64,000 nt of DNA from Acinetobacter sp. NIPH 298. Its GTDB lineage: Bacteria > Pseudomonadota > Gammaproteobacteria > Pseudomonadales > Moraxellaceae. A program made the position numbers and the translations under genes. The notes beneath the pieces were generated by a model. It did not search any database. It was not told the DNA's origin and was given only the letters and a program-made list of their open reading frames with translations. Location of the stretch: contig NZ_KB850053.1 in assembly GCF_000369505.1 (NCBI RefSeq), positions 90,943 through 154,942 of the forward strand. The letters are read 5' to 3'. Positions 17,214-24,735 of the stretch are shown here, in pieces; position 1 is the stretch's first letter; each line of letters opens with the position of its first letter.

Positions 17214-17270
17214 GACCTTTTACGATGCACAAATCATAAATAATTTGTTCACTGAGAACTGTAAAAGGTC
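17214..17270 (-). repeat. long-loop inverted repeat between the TAtT and rhombosortase genes
   Basis: Arms GACCTTTTAC (17214-17223) and GTAAAAGGTC (17261-17270) flank a 37-base loop that itself contains CAAAT/ATTTG. On the minus strand the second arm is followed by TGTTTTTG, so a weak terminator or an mRNA-processing hairpin is possible. Confidence 0.7.
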
Positions 17271-17314
17271 GTTTAATTCAAGTTACTCAACAGGTTTTCT
17301 GCTGGAACAGATCG

Positions 17315-18358
17315 TTATTCATCACCATCGAATAATGCATCTAATTCTGATGAACTTTGTTTTTCTTCATCCCAGAATGAAGATAAGCCCTCATCACTTG
17401 CTCGTACACCCGTATTCTCAGTCCAATAACGGTCTGCAATACCACGCACCATCAAGCCAGCCATTTGGTCAACTAGTCTAAATTGAGGATTTGCTGGTTT
17501 ATCTTCACCTGAGGCAGCAGCATAAGAACGTAACGCATCACGCATTTTCGCATCATCACCGCTTGCTTGAGCGGCAACAGCATATAATGCATGCGCTAAA
17601 CGAACACCTTTTTTCTCACCAATTTGCATTGACTCTTTCATGGTTGCATAAGGTTCAGGTTTTCCATCGCCAGCACCAGGTAATAAGGTCCAAATCACTG
17701 CACGGGTCGCCATTGGCGCACCCCAATATTTTTCATTATCCAAACAGGCCATGCCACGCTCAACAATCCCTGCGATATCTTTAGGTACATTGACTGAGCC
17801 ACCAGAATTAATATCATTGGTCATTGCTTGTAAGCCATTCACCATCCCTAGCAAGTACACCGTTTGATCTAGATCATTACGCATAGTTGGGCAGGAATCA
17901 CCTAATTTATATTTATATTTCGTTTCCCAGCGGTTTGCGAAAAGCTGATAACTGGTATATTGACGTTGAGCAGCAATCGCTGCCCAACGTTTTTGTTCAA
18001 TACGCGCATCTTGTGCTTCAGTAATTTGTCCTGCTTTTGCCGCTCGCAAATAACGTAGTTCTGCTTCCAATGCTTGATTTTCAGCACAAACACCAGATGC
18101 TGTATACAACAATACCGCCATCCGCGTTGGATCAGCCCCCATCTCTTTGGTCGACATCACAGCCGGCGTTAAAGCATTCCCTGAGTTACACACCATTTCA
18201 GCATCATCCATTGCTAAAATTGGCGGTACAATATGTCTTTCACCAAAACCTAGAGCAACATTTGCCCCAGTTTTAATCACATACGAACACCCTGTTAACA
18301 TTGATGTTGTTAAAAACGCAACCGCCACGCCCTGTCCAACTTTATGCAGTCTAGACAT
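17315..18358 (-). CDS. TRAP-associated TPR lipoprotein (TAtT family)
   Basis: A 347-residue lipoprotein. The signal peptide ends in the lipobox LTGC, so the mature protein starts at Cys24, and a helical repeat-rich body follows. The arrangement agrees with the TAtT component family (TRAP-associated TPR protein), trimeric periplasmic proteins that bind the DctP subunit of certain TRAP systems. The ribosome site AGGACAGGAAG lies just before the ATG. The C-terminus is acidic (ELDALFDGDE). It is followed by the rhombosortase and the TRAP permease, which supports a role as the periplasmic partner of that permease. Confidence 0.8.
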   Translation of the reverse strand: MSRLHKVGQGVAVAFLTTSMLTGCSYVIKTGANVALGFGERHIVPPILAMDDAEMVCNSGNALTPAVMSTKEMGADPTRMAVLLYTASGVCAENQALEAELRYLRAAKAGQITEAQDARIEQKRWAAIAAQRQYTSYQLFANRWETKYKYKLGDSCPTMRNDLDQTVYLLGMVNGLQAMTNDINSGGSVNVPKDIAGIVERGMACLDNEKYWGAPMATRAVIWTLLPGAGDGKPEPYATMKESMQIGEKKGVRLAHALYAVAAQASGDDAKMRDALRSYAAASGEDKPANPQFRLVDQMAGLMVRGIADRYWTENTGVRASDEGLSSFWDEEKQSSSELDALFDGDE

Positions 18359-18517
18359 ACTTCCTGTCCTCTAATTAATTTATTTTCCTTTTAATCGTAC
18401 CTTATCAGATGCCATACTCGAGTTAAAGAGTAATTGCTCTAATTTTGACATAGATATCTTGACACACTTCACAGAACAATGAATTGACAGATATTTGGGA
18501 ATACAGGAATTTCAGGC

Positions 18518-18557
18518 AAAAAAAAGTAGCATTGCGACGGTTCAGCACATGCTACTT
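18518..18557 (-). terminator. terminator after the tandem small membrane protein genes
   Basis: Arms AAGTAGCAT (18524-18532) and ATGCTACTT (18549-18557) with a 16-base loop. On the minus strand a run of eight or more T follows, starting within the arm. Confidence 0.85.
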
Positions 18558-18590
18558 ATTAACTGGTAAAATCGTGAAACTTTTTACATT

Positions 18591-18692
18591 TTAGTTTTGT
18601 TGAAAATAATCCTTAAGTAACGTTCCAGCTCTTCCTACAACAATCGCCATAACGATTGCAATTACTAGAAACATCCACATTGAAATCTCCAT
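18591..18692 (-). CDS. 33-residue single-helix membrane protein, copy B of a tandem pair
   Basis: A very short gene encoding MEISMWMFLVIAIV..., one hydrophobic helix, the motif VVGRAGTLL and a short polar tail ending DYFQQN. Its reality is supported by a near-perfect ribosome site AGGAGGT 4 bases before the ATG and a terminator 34 bases after the stop. It is also clearly similar to the N-terminal half of the protein encoded immediately upstream (18717-18926): both begin MEI, share FLVIA, AIVVGRAGTLL and the same ribosome-site spacing. The gap between the two genes is 24 bases, so they form one operon. The function is unknown. A small regulatory or stress-related inner-membrane protein is a guess. 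Confidence 0.82.
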   Translation of the reverse strand: MEISMWMFLVIAIVMAIVVGRAGTLLKDYFQQN

Positions 18693-18716
18693 AGAGACCT
18701 CCTACACTTTGTGTGT

Positions 18717-18926
18717 CTACTTTTGATAGACACTAGATTGGCGCTCATCATCAATGTTCATGGGAGTATGATATATTGATGACACTTTCAATCTCTTTCT
18801 CTTGTTCACTCCAATCTTAGATTGATGTGACTCAAGAAGTTCCCTGAGTAAAGTTCCTGCTCTTCCTACTACAATTGCAAAAATGACTGCAATCACCAGA
18901 AACGACCATGTTGGAATTTCCATCAT
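18717..18926 (-). CDS. 69-residue single-helix membrane protein, copy A of a tandem pair
   Basis: Begins MMEIPTWSFLVIAVIF, then AIVVGRAGTLLRELLESHQ, followed by a basic and polar extension of about 38 residues that the 33-residue paralogue lacks. A longer open frame reaches 19007, but the ribosome site GGAGGT at 18932-18937 lies 5 bases before the ATG at 18926, as in the paralogue. An ATG directly after it (18923) is an equally possible start. One N-terminal helix with a cytoplasmic basic tail is likely. The family is not recognised. Its upstream region carries a 15-base near-perfect direct repeat. Confidence 0.78.
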   Translation of the reverse strand: MMEIPTWSFLVIAVIFAIVVGRAGTLLRELLESHQSKIGVNKRKRLKVSSIYHTPMNIDDERQSSVYQK

Positions 18927-19046
18927 TTTGGACCTCCACCATACTTTACGTTGGTGTTTGTACTTTAACCAAAACGCATCCAACTTGATCGCCATATTGT
19001 CGGACAATCATAATTTTCAGGATATTTTAGAGTATTTAATCTAACA

Positions 19047-19114
19047 ATTTAGAACACACAAGTGATAAAACCATATAAGATATTGAATAGTATTATTTTA
19101 TTTAAAACACACAA
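19047..19114 (-). repeat. direct repeat pair upstream of the tandem small-protein operon
   Basis: ATTTAGAACACACAA (19047-19061) and ATTTAAAACACACAA (19100-19114), one mismatch in 15, start points 53 bases apart, about five helical turns. They lie between the end of the cptA-like gene and the small-protein operon and may be regulator-binding sites. Confidence 0.6.
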
Positions 19115-19133
19115 CCATAGAGTTGTCTAACAA

Positions 19134-19529
19134 TCAAGCAAGTTTTGCCAGTATTTTCAGGTTTTTCCACTGTGAAACTGACAATTGATCCCACCAAATG
19201 ATACATGGATGATGCAAAGGATCATAAAAATAGATCACGATATAGCATTGGTGATCAATAATCTGTCGGATTTTTCTATGTTGAATCGAGTGAGGCAAAT
19301 GACGGAAACAAAAAGACCATTCTTGACCGTCTAAATATTCAAAGCGTTGTATTTGAGGTTTTTTTTGAAATACAAACCAAGCAACCACCATGATAACAAT
19401 GCTGAGCAACCATAACGGTATAGAGAGCAATCGATATAATAAACATATAATGATAATAAAAATAAAGAGTTGCAAAACAATAGCAAAGCGACTGTATTGC
19501 AACTCAAAAACACGGTTAGCCATGTACAT
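19134..19529 (-). CDS. cptA: CptA/YgfX-like membrane protein
   Basis: A 131-residue protein with two adjacent hydrophobic segments (about 15-33 and 36-53) and a soluble C-terminal domain rich in His, Trp and Gln. This is the layout of YgfX (CptA), the membrane partner encoded with SdhE in many gammaproteobacteria. Its start overlaps the 3' end of sdhE by 14 bases, so the two are translationally coupled. In E. coli the pair was first described as a toxin-antitoxin pair, but SdhE is now known as a flavinylation factor. Sequence identity to YgfX is low, so the call leans on context. Confidence 0.65.
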   Translation of the reverse strand: MYMANRVFELQYSRFAIVLQLFIFIIIICLLYRLLSIPLWLLSIVIMVVAWFVFQKKPQIQRFEYLDGQEWSFCFRHLPHSIQHRKIRQIIDHQCYIVIYFYDPLHHPCIIWWDQLSVSQWKNLKILAKLA

Positions 19530-19773
19530 ATTGTTTTAATTTCAAAATAAAGTCCTTCAACTCCGTACGAGGTGGCTCACCTACCTCCATAAACCAATCT
19601 AGCAAATCAGGATCTTCTTGATCGACCAACTCTGCAAATAATGCTTTTTCCGCGACATCTGCACTGAGATAGTAATTTTTAACATAAGGGTCAAAATACA
19701 CGTCGATTTCTTTTAATCCCCGACGTGCACGATAGATTACCTTACGTTCTTCCAGTGTCATTTCTTCAGACAT
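19516..19773 (-). CDS. sdhE: succinate dehydrogenase assembly factor SdhE
   Basis: An 85-residue protein needed for covalent attachment of FAD to the succinate dehydrogenase flavoprotein. The signature RGxxE is at residues 18-22 (RRGLKE), followed by DVYFDPY and the acidic stretch DQEDPDLLDWFM typical of the five-helix bundle. I start at the ATG at 19773, which gives the family length. The open frame continues 35 codons upstream with an unrelated sequence. It is followed by the overlapping cptA-like gene. Confidence 0.93.
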   Translation of the reverse strand: MSEEMTLEERKVIYRARRGLKEIDVYFDPYVKNYYLSADVAEKALFAELVDQEDPDLLDWFMEVGEPPRTELKDFILKLKQYVHG

Positions 19774-19962
19774 GCTTTGTTCCACTACGCAACAATTTCC
19801 CCATAGTGTACTCGATCGTCCCATAAAGTTCGCAGAGATTTTTCTCAAGTGACCAAATACATCAATCAAATTGAGCATTGATCACATTGTTCAATATTTT
19901 CGATTTCTTGTATCGTGATCAGGATGATTTTTAAATCCAATAGACTAGGGAAAAAATAACAA

Positions 19963-21135
19963 ATGCAATCAGGTGCTATTCGTCCAATTCCAAATATGTT
20001 ACCGCGTAAACTATTTACTTCCGATCACGAAGCATTTCGCGAAACCGTCCGTAAGTTTTATGAAAAAGAAGTTGTTCCAAATATTGAAAAATATGAGCAA
20101 CAACAACACGTCGATCGTGATTTGTGGAATAAAGCAGGTGAACTTGGCTTACTCTGCACCACCATGCCTGAAGAATATGGTGGCTCAGGTGTAGATCGAC
20201 TGTACAGCATGATTCTGATTGAAGAGCAAGCTTATGCAATGGACTCAAGCACAGGGTTCTCTTTGCATTCAGATATCGTTGCCAACTATATCAATAACTT
20301 TGGCAATGACGCGCAAAAACAACAATGGCTACCGAAAATGGCAACAGGGGAAGCCGTTACAGCGATTGCGATGACAGAACCAGGAACAGGTTCAGATTTA
20401 CAAGCCGTTCGCACCACAGCCGTGCTTGATGGCGATGAATATGTGATTAATGGCTCTAAAATTTTTATTACCAACGGCTATCTTTGTGACATGGCTATTG
20501 TCGTCTGTAAAACAGGCAACAATGAAAAAGGTTCAGCCAACTTATCTCTGATTATTGTTGAAGCAGACCGTGCAGGTTTTAGCAAAGGTAAACCTTTGAA
20601 TAAAATCGGCATGAAAGGTCAAGATACCTGTGAATTGTTCTTTGATGATGTGCGTGTACCCAAAGAAAATCTTCTTGGCATGGAAGGTATGGGCTTCATG
20701 ATGCTGATGAAAGAGCTTGCGTGGGAACGTATGCTGGTTGCGATCATTTGCCAAGCAGGTGCTGAAGCTGCCTTTGCTCATACAGTGCAATACACCAAAG
20801 ACCGTAAAGCATTTGGCAAAGCGATTAGTACGTTTCAAAACACTCGTTTTAAACTGGCAGAGTTACGAACTGAAATTGATTTCTGTCGTACCTACCTAGA
20901 TCGTTGCATGGAATTACAGCTAGAAGAAAACTTAGGAGTGGATGCAGCAGCAGCAGCTAAATACAAAATCTCTGACATGTTCTCAAAAGTTGTAGATGAA
21001 TGCTTACAATTACATGGCGGTTATGGCTATATGCTGGAATATCCAATTGCACGTGCTTATATCGACAACCGTGCCAACCGTATCTATGCGGGTACCAATG
21101 AAATCATGAAAGAACTTATTTCACGTACCTTGTAA
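19963..21135 (+). CDS. acyl-CoA dehydrogenase (long-chain / isovaleryl-type active site)
   Basis: A 390-residue FAD enzyme that oxidises acyl-CoA to the trans-2-enoyl-CoA and passes electrons to ETF. Visible elements are AMTEPGTGSDL for substrate and FAD binding, the KIFITNG segment, and the C-terminal LHGGYGYMLEYP and YAGTNEIMKELI. The Glu found at the EGT position of medium-chain enzymes is Ala here. The catalytic base is instead E255 in ELAWERM, the position used by long-chain and isovaleryl-CoA dehydrogenases. The real substrate is undetermined. It is a single gene closed by a shared terminator. Confidence 0.92.
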   Translation: MQSGAIRPIPNMLPRKLFTSDHEAFRETVRKFYEKEVVPNIEKYEQQQHVDRDLWNKAGELGLLCTTMPEEYGGSGVDRLYSMILIEEQAYAMDSSTGFSLHSDIVANYINNFGNDAQKQQWLPKMATGEAVTAIAMTEPGTGSDLQAVRTTAVLDGDEYVINGSKIFITNGYLCDMAIVVCKTGNNEKGSANLSLIIVEADRAGFSKGKPLNKIGMKGQDTCELFFDDVRVPKENLLGMEGMGFMMLMKELAWERMLVAIICQAGAEAAFAHTVQYTKDRKAFGKAISTFQNTRFKLAELRTEIDFCRTYLDRCMELQLEENLGVDAAAAAKYKISDMFSKVVDECLQLHGGYGYMLEYPIARAYIDNRANRIYAGTNEIMKELISRTL

Positions 21136-21149
21136 TCCGAATCGACGCC

Positions 21150-21185
21150 AAAAAAGGAATAGTGCATCAGCACTATTCCTTTTTC
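21150..21185. terminator. bidirectional terminator
   Basis: An 11-bp stem AGGAATAGTGC / GCACTATTCCT with an ATCA loop, flanked by A and T runs, between the converging acyl-CoA dehydrogenase and DUF2059 genes. Confidence 0.94.
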
Positions 21186-21187
21186 AT

Positions 21188-21688
21188 TTACTTTGGCTCA
21201 ACCTTATCAGAATGCTGACTAGATGTAGGATTCATCCGTGCCATTAATTGTTTTACCGTCGGATTTTCAATATGCTGCTGCATGGTCGTGTTCAAAGCAG
21301 TTCGTGCATGTTGTGTGGTAAAATGTGCAACCTCACTCCCCACCTCACTTGCTTTTTTTGCCCAAACTTTTCCTTCAGTAGATTGATAAAAAGTTAATGC
21401 CGCTTGTAATTCTTTTTGACTAAACGTTTCGACATAGCGCTGAACAATAAATTGCTTTCTTTGCTCACTATTTAAGTTTTTAACTAAATCCACATAAAAG
21501 CTTTCTGGTATATCTTTCGGCAAACGCAGACGGATTTGCTCTAAAATCATCTTGTCGGTACTTTGTAGGCCTTGCTCCGTTCCATCTATAGACACTAACT
21601 TTTGCGCAATCACTTCTTTTTGTTTGACATCACTTGCAAAAGAAAAAGTACTCAATAATAAAGTCCCCAAAATTAGTATTTGCTTCAT
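21188..21688 (-). CDS. DUF2059-family exported protein
   Basis: A 166-residue protein starting MKQILILGTLLLSTFSFA, a signal peptide cleaved after SFA, so it is probably periplasmic. The body is helical, with the segment YVETFSQKELQAALTFYQSTEGKVWAKK, shown here in part as FSQKELQAALTFYQST, which is the hallmark of DUF2059. The ATG at 21688 has AAGGAAA upstream, whereas the longer frame from 21727 would put polar residues before the signal peptide. The function of the family is unknown. Confidence 0.85.
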   Translation of the reverse strand: MKQILILGTLLLSTFSFASDVKQKEVIAQKLVSIDGTEQGLQSTDKMILEQIRLRLPKDIPESFYVDLVKNLNSEQRKQFIVQRYVETFSQKELQAALTFYQSTEGKVWAKKASEVGSEVAHFTTQHARTALNTTMQQHIENPTVKQLMARMNPTSSQHSDKVEPK

Positions 21689-21776
21689 CACACTTTCCTT
21701 GCTGATCAATTTTTTTAATGTGCTCAATATACTCGATATTTAAATTATTTAAAGAATATCCATTCAACATTTAAAC

Positions 21777-21809
21777 AAAAAGCCCTATGCATTTGCATAG
21801 GGCTTTTTT
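21777..21809 (-). terminator. terminator of almA
   Basis: An 11-bp stem AGCCCTATGCA / TGCATAGGGCT with a 2-base loop, flanked by A-run and T-run. It lies 16 bases beyond the almA stop on the minus strand. Confidence 0.93.
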
Positions 21810-21824
21810 ACTTCAATTAAACCA

Positions 21825-23315
21825 TTATGACACTAATTTTGGTTTACGATCTGCTTGCTCGTCACGTTTACTAAATTGTAAAACGCCATCATTAAATTTC
21901 GCATTTTTCAATTCTTTACGGTCAGCAAGGTAGTTGTTGGTTACTTTCCAAGGGGCACGACGACCTTGTTTAGGCATTACATCAGCAGCACGGGCGATAT
22001 AACCTGATGACAAACTCCCCATTACAGTATCTTCCATCAAATCAGCTTGGTTACCCAAGGCAATGACTTCATCAAAGCCATTCTGGTCCATGTGATTGAG
22101 CAAGCGACAAATGTAGTCAGCAGCAACATCTACTTTTAAAGTCCAAGATGCATTGATATAACCAATGATCATCGCCATATTCGGAACATCACTGACCATC
22201 ACACCTTGATACAGCATATGATGAGAGGTATTCATTGGCTTACCATCTATCGAACCTTTCACACCACCTAGAATCTGAATTTCTAAACCTGTTGCAGAAA
22301 TGACAATATCAGCTTCCAAGTGCTTACCAGACTTCAATAATACGCCATTCGTAGTGAACTTCTCAATTTGATCCGTTTCAACACTGGCTTGACCTTCACG
22401 CAGTGCTTTGAACAAATCACCATCAGGTACAACACATAAACGTTGATCCCAAGGATTGTAGCTAGGTGTAAAGTGTTTCATATCTACTTTACCCTTAAGC
22501 TGTAATTCAATACCTTTCAACAATAAACGACGTACTGTTTTCGGATGTTTAAGTGCAAGTGCATAAATTGCACGTTGCATCCCGATATTACGTGCGCGCG
22601 TAAATTTATATGCAGTTTCTTCTGACATAAATTTACGGGTCTTTTCATAAATAAAGTCAATCGAAGGAATGCTTGCAATATAAGATGGTGAGCGCTGTAA
22701 CATCGTAACATGCCCTGCTCCACCTTTCACCATTGAAGGAACGAGAGTAATAGCTGTTGCACCACTACCGATGATAACAACCTTCTTACCTTTATAATCT
22801 AAATTTTCTGGCCAATGCTGTGGATGGATCAATTGACCTTTAAAATCTTCTTGATGAGGAAATGTTGGTGCATAACCTTGATCATAATTGTAGTAGCCAG
22901 TACAACCCATTACAAAATTTGCTGACCAAGTTTGTTTTTTCTTGTTGCTGTCTTCTATTTCAACCAACCATTTTTTCTTAGCAGAATCATAGTTTGCAGA
23001 AAGGACACGATGACCAAAATGAATTTTTTCTTTTAACTTAAATTCGTTAATAACTTCAGCGAGGTAACCCTTGATTTCTGGACCACTTGCCAAAACTTTT
23101 TCTTTCGCCCATGGCTTAAAATTAAAACCAAAAGTTGACATATCAGAGTCAGAGCGAATCCCTGGATAACGGAATAAATCCCAAGTTCCACCAAAACTTT
23201 CACGACGCTCTAAGATTTCAAAACTACGTTGTGGACAGTTTTTAGAGATATGCACAGCAGAACCAATCCCAGAGATTCCTGCACCAATAATTAGAACATC
23301 AACTTGCTTTTCCAT
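21825..23315 (-). CDS. almA: flavin-binding monooxygenase AlmA (long-chain alkane degradation)
   Basis: A 496-residue FAD/NADPH monooxygenase. The first Rossmann motif is GAGISG (residues 11-16) and the second GSGATA follows near residue 180. Between them is the Baeyer-Villiger fingerprint F158-x-G160-x3-H164-x3-W168-P169. Length, N-terminus and composition agree with AlmA of Acinetobacter, implicated in growth on n-alkanes longer than about C32. The start at 23315 is chosen because it opens directly on the FAD-binding strand; the frame extends 25 codons further upstream with a Cys-rich unrelated sequence. The fingerprint leaves open whether it hydroxylates terminally or inserts oxygen at a ketone. 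It is transcribed alone. Confidence 0.85.
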   Translation of the reverse strand: MEKQVDVLIIGAGISGIGSAVHISKNCPQRSFEILERRESFGGTWDLFRYPGIRSDSDMSTFGFNFKPWAKEKVLASGPEIKGYLAEVINEFKLKEKIHFGHRVLSANYDSAKKKWLVEIEDSNKKKQTWSANFVMGCTGYYNYDQGYAPTFPHQEDFKGQLIHPQHWPENLDYKGKKVVIIGSGATAITLVPSMVKGGAGHVTMLQRSPSYIASIPSIDFIYEKTRKFMSEETAYKFTRARNIGMQRAIYALALKHPKTVRRLLLKGIELQLKGKVDMKHFTPSYNPWDQRLCVVPDGDLFKALREGQASVETDQIEKFTTNGVLLKSGKHLEADIVISATGLEIQILGGVKGSIDGKPMNTSHHMLYQGVMVSDVPNMAMIIGYINASWTLKVDVAADYICRLLNHMDQNGFDEVIALGNQADLMEDTVMGSLSSGYIARAADVMPKQGRRAPWKVTNNYLADRKELKNAKFNDGVLQFSKRDEQADRKPKLVS

Positions 23316-23741
23316 TTTTTTTATACCTAGTAGAAACCATGAGTTTATTAAAGCACAAATTTGACAATACACAATGTCAAGTTTAGTCATTCATCGGTTT
23401 TTTTATATCAGTTCGGGACAATTTGCAGAAAAATTGGAGCTCATACACCTCGAATTTTCCGACTGGGTGTCTGTTTTAGCCAATCAAGAGTTAGCTTAGC
23501 TATACACCACTCCTATCTAGATGCTTTAGCTAGTTAGTTTGAACTTAGATGAAAAGAAAAGTGTAATACTGATCAAATCAAAAACGCCATACAATATAAA
23601 GCGCTTAAAAGGCATTCTAGCGCATTGAACTCTAGAACTTTTTACAACAAGTTTTTTTGATGCTTCATGTAACACATCAAAGATTTCGTATAAACTGTAT
23701 TACATTAATTTTAGATAATTTAAACTACCGTTTAGAGTTCA
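23316..23741. other. divergent intergenic region between almA and the lipoprotein gene
   Basis: About 425 bases. It must hold the almA promoter (minus) and that of the lipoprotein gene (plus), but I see no consensus pair. Several TTAGCT/AGCTAA-type short repeats lie at 23490-23545. An 11-bp inverted repeat (23623-23633 with 23734-23744) is listed separately. Confidence 0.45.
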
Positions 23742-23744
23742 ATG
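23623..23744 (+). repeat. inverted repeat whose 3' arm covers the start codon of the lipoprotein gene
   Basis: CATTGAACTCT (23623-23633) is exactly complementary to AGAGTTCAATG (23734-23744). The second arm ends with the ATG of the downstream lipoprotein gene (23742-23744) and includes the only bases that could act as its ribosome site. If both arms are in the same transcript they could pair across 100 bases and hide the start. Confidence 0.6.
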
Positions 23745-24176
23745 ACTACATATAACCATTTGAAAATACAGAATTTATCTATTTTTCTACTTTTGAGCAT
23801 ATTATTTTCAGGGTGTATAAATCAAGCTCCCATAAAGTCTTTTACGACACCGGTATTAATCATAAATAAAAGCAGAAATAATATTTCAATGCTTTCATCT
23901 GTTCATTCTTCATTATATGTAGATAAAAATGGCTGTATTCGATTAGGGAATGATTCAGGTCCTTTAATCATTTGGCATCATGATAGTAAATTAGAAAACT
24001 CTTTTGATGGAAAAATTACTATCATTGAGGGTTTTACAGGTAAGTCTATATTTATTGGTGACCAAATAACCTTGAGTGGTGGTTTACACGATCTAGAACC
24101 AACAAATGTTACGCCTATAATTCCAAAGACTTGTTCTAATCATGGATATTGGATTTCTGGACCATTGAAAAAGTAA
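23742..24176 (+). CDS. unknown lipoprotein
   Basis: A 144-residue protein with a hydrophobic signal (FLLLSILFSG) and a lipobox ending at Cys25, so it is probably membrane-anchored. The mature part is beta-rich and contains two further cysteines (KNGCIRL and PKTCSNHG) that could form a disulphide. I do not recognise a family. The gene is more AT-rich than its neighbours, which may mean recent acquisition or weak selection. It is isolated between almA and the ribosomal cluster, and its start lies within an inverted repeat. Confidence 0.7.
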   Translation: MTTYNHLKIQNLSIFLLLSILFSGCINQAPIKSFTTPVLIINKSRNNISMLSSVHSSLYVDKNGCIRLGNDSGPLIIWHHDSKLENSFDGKITIIEGFTGKSIFIGDQITLSGGLHDLEPTNVTPIIPKTCSNHGYWISGPLKK

Positions 24177-24294
24177 AATGCTCTTCATTTAAGGTTTATC
24201 TATACAAAACCTATTTCATAAATATTAAAAAATAGTTATTACATTAATTTTTTATTGAAAAGGGCTGAGATATTTCAATTTTTAAAATACACAA

Positions 24295-24326
24295 TAAAAA
24301 AGGTTGGCTTTCGCCAACCTTTTTTG
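24295..24326. terminator. terminator of the alpha operon (bidirectional)
   Basis: A 7-bp stem GGTTGGC / GCCAACC with a TTTC loop, flanked by A6 and T6. It ends the ribosomal cluster on the minus strand and could also stop transcription from the lipoprotein gene. Confidence 0.92.
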
Positions 24327-24351
24327 AACAACTGTTCTACACGTAGAAGTA

Positions 24352-24717
24352 TTATTTTACTTCACGGTCAACGAGTTCAACGTAAGCCATCGGTGCAGCA
24401 TCACCTGCACGGAAGCCCGCTTTAAGAACACGAAGATAACCGCCGTTACGTTCTTTGTAACGAGGGCCAAGAATGGTAAATAATTTACCAACAGTTGCTG
24501 CAGAGCGAGTACGAGCAAACGCTAAACGACGGTTTGCTACTGTATCGTTTTTAGCCAAAGTGATTAAAGGCTCAGCAACGCGGCGAAGTTCTTTCGCCTT
24601 AGGCAAAGTTGTTTTAATTAACTCGTGCTCAACTAAAGCATTTGTTAAATTTTGGAACAACGCCTTACGGTGGCTGCTTGTACGGCCTAATTTCACACCA
24701 CTATTACGATGACGCAT
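24352..24717 (-). CDS. rplQ: 50S ribosomal protein bL17
   Basis: A 121-residue large-subunit protein. It starts [19 protein letters not shown], the conserved rRNA-binding N-terminus, and contains [12 protein letters not shown]. Slightly shorter than E. coli L17 (127). Last gene of the alpha operon, 18 bases after rpoA, followed by the operon terminator. Confidence 0.98.
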   Translation of the reverse strand: MRHRNSGVKLGRTSSHRKALFQNLTNALVEHELIKTTLPKAKELRRVAEPLITLAKNDTVANRRLAFARTRSAATVGKLFTILGPRYKERNGGYLRVLKAGFRAGDAAPMAYVELVDREVK

Positions 24718-24735
24718 GGTGATAGTCCTACTTAA

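Noticed and set aside
19134..19773. sdhE-cptA as a toxin-antitoxin system
   Set aside because: The family was once described so, but SdhE is established as a flavinylation factor, and the sequence here has the full RGxxE motif for that role.
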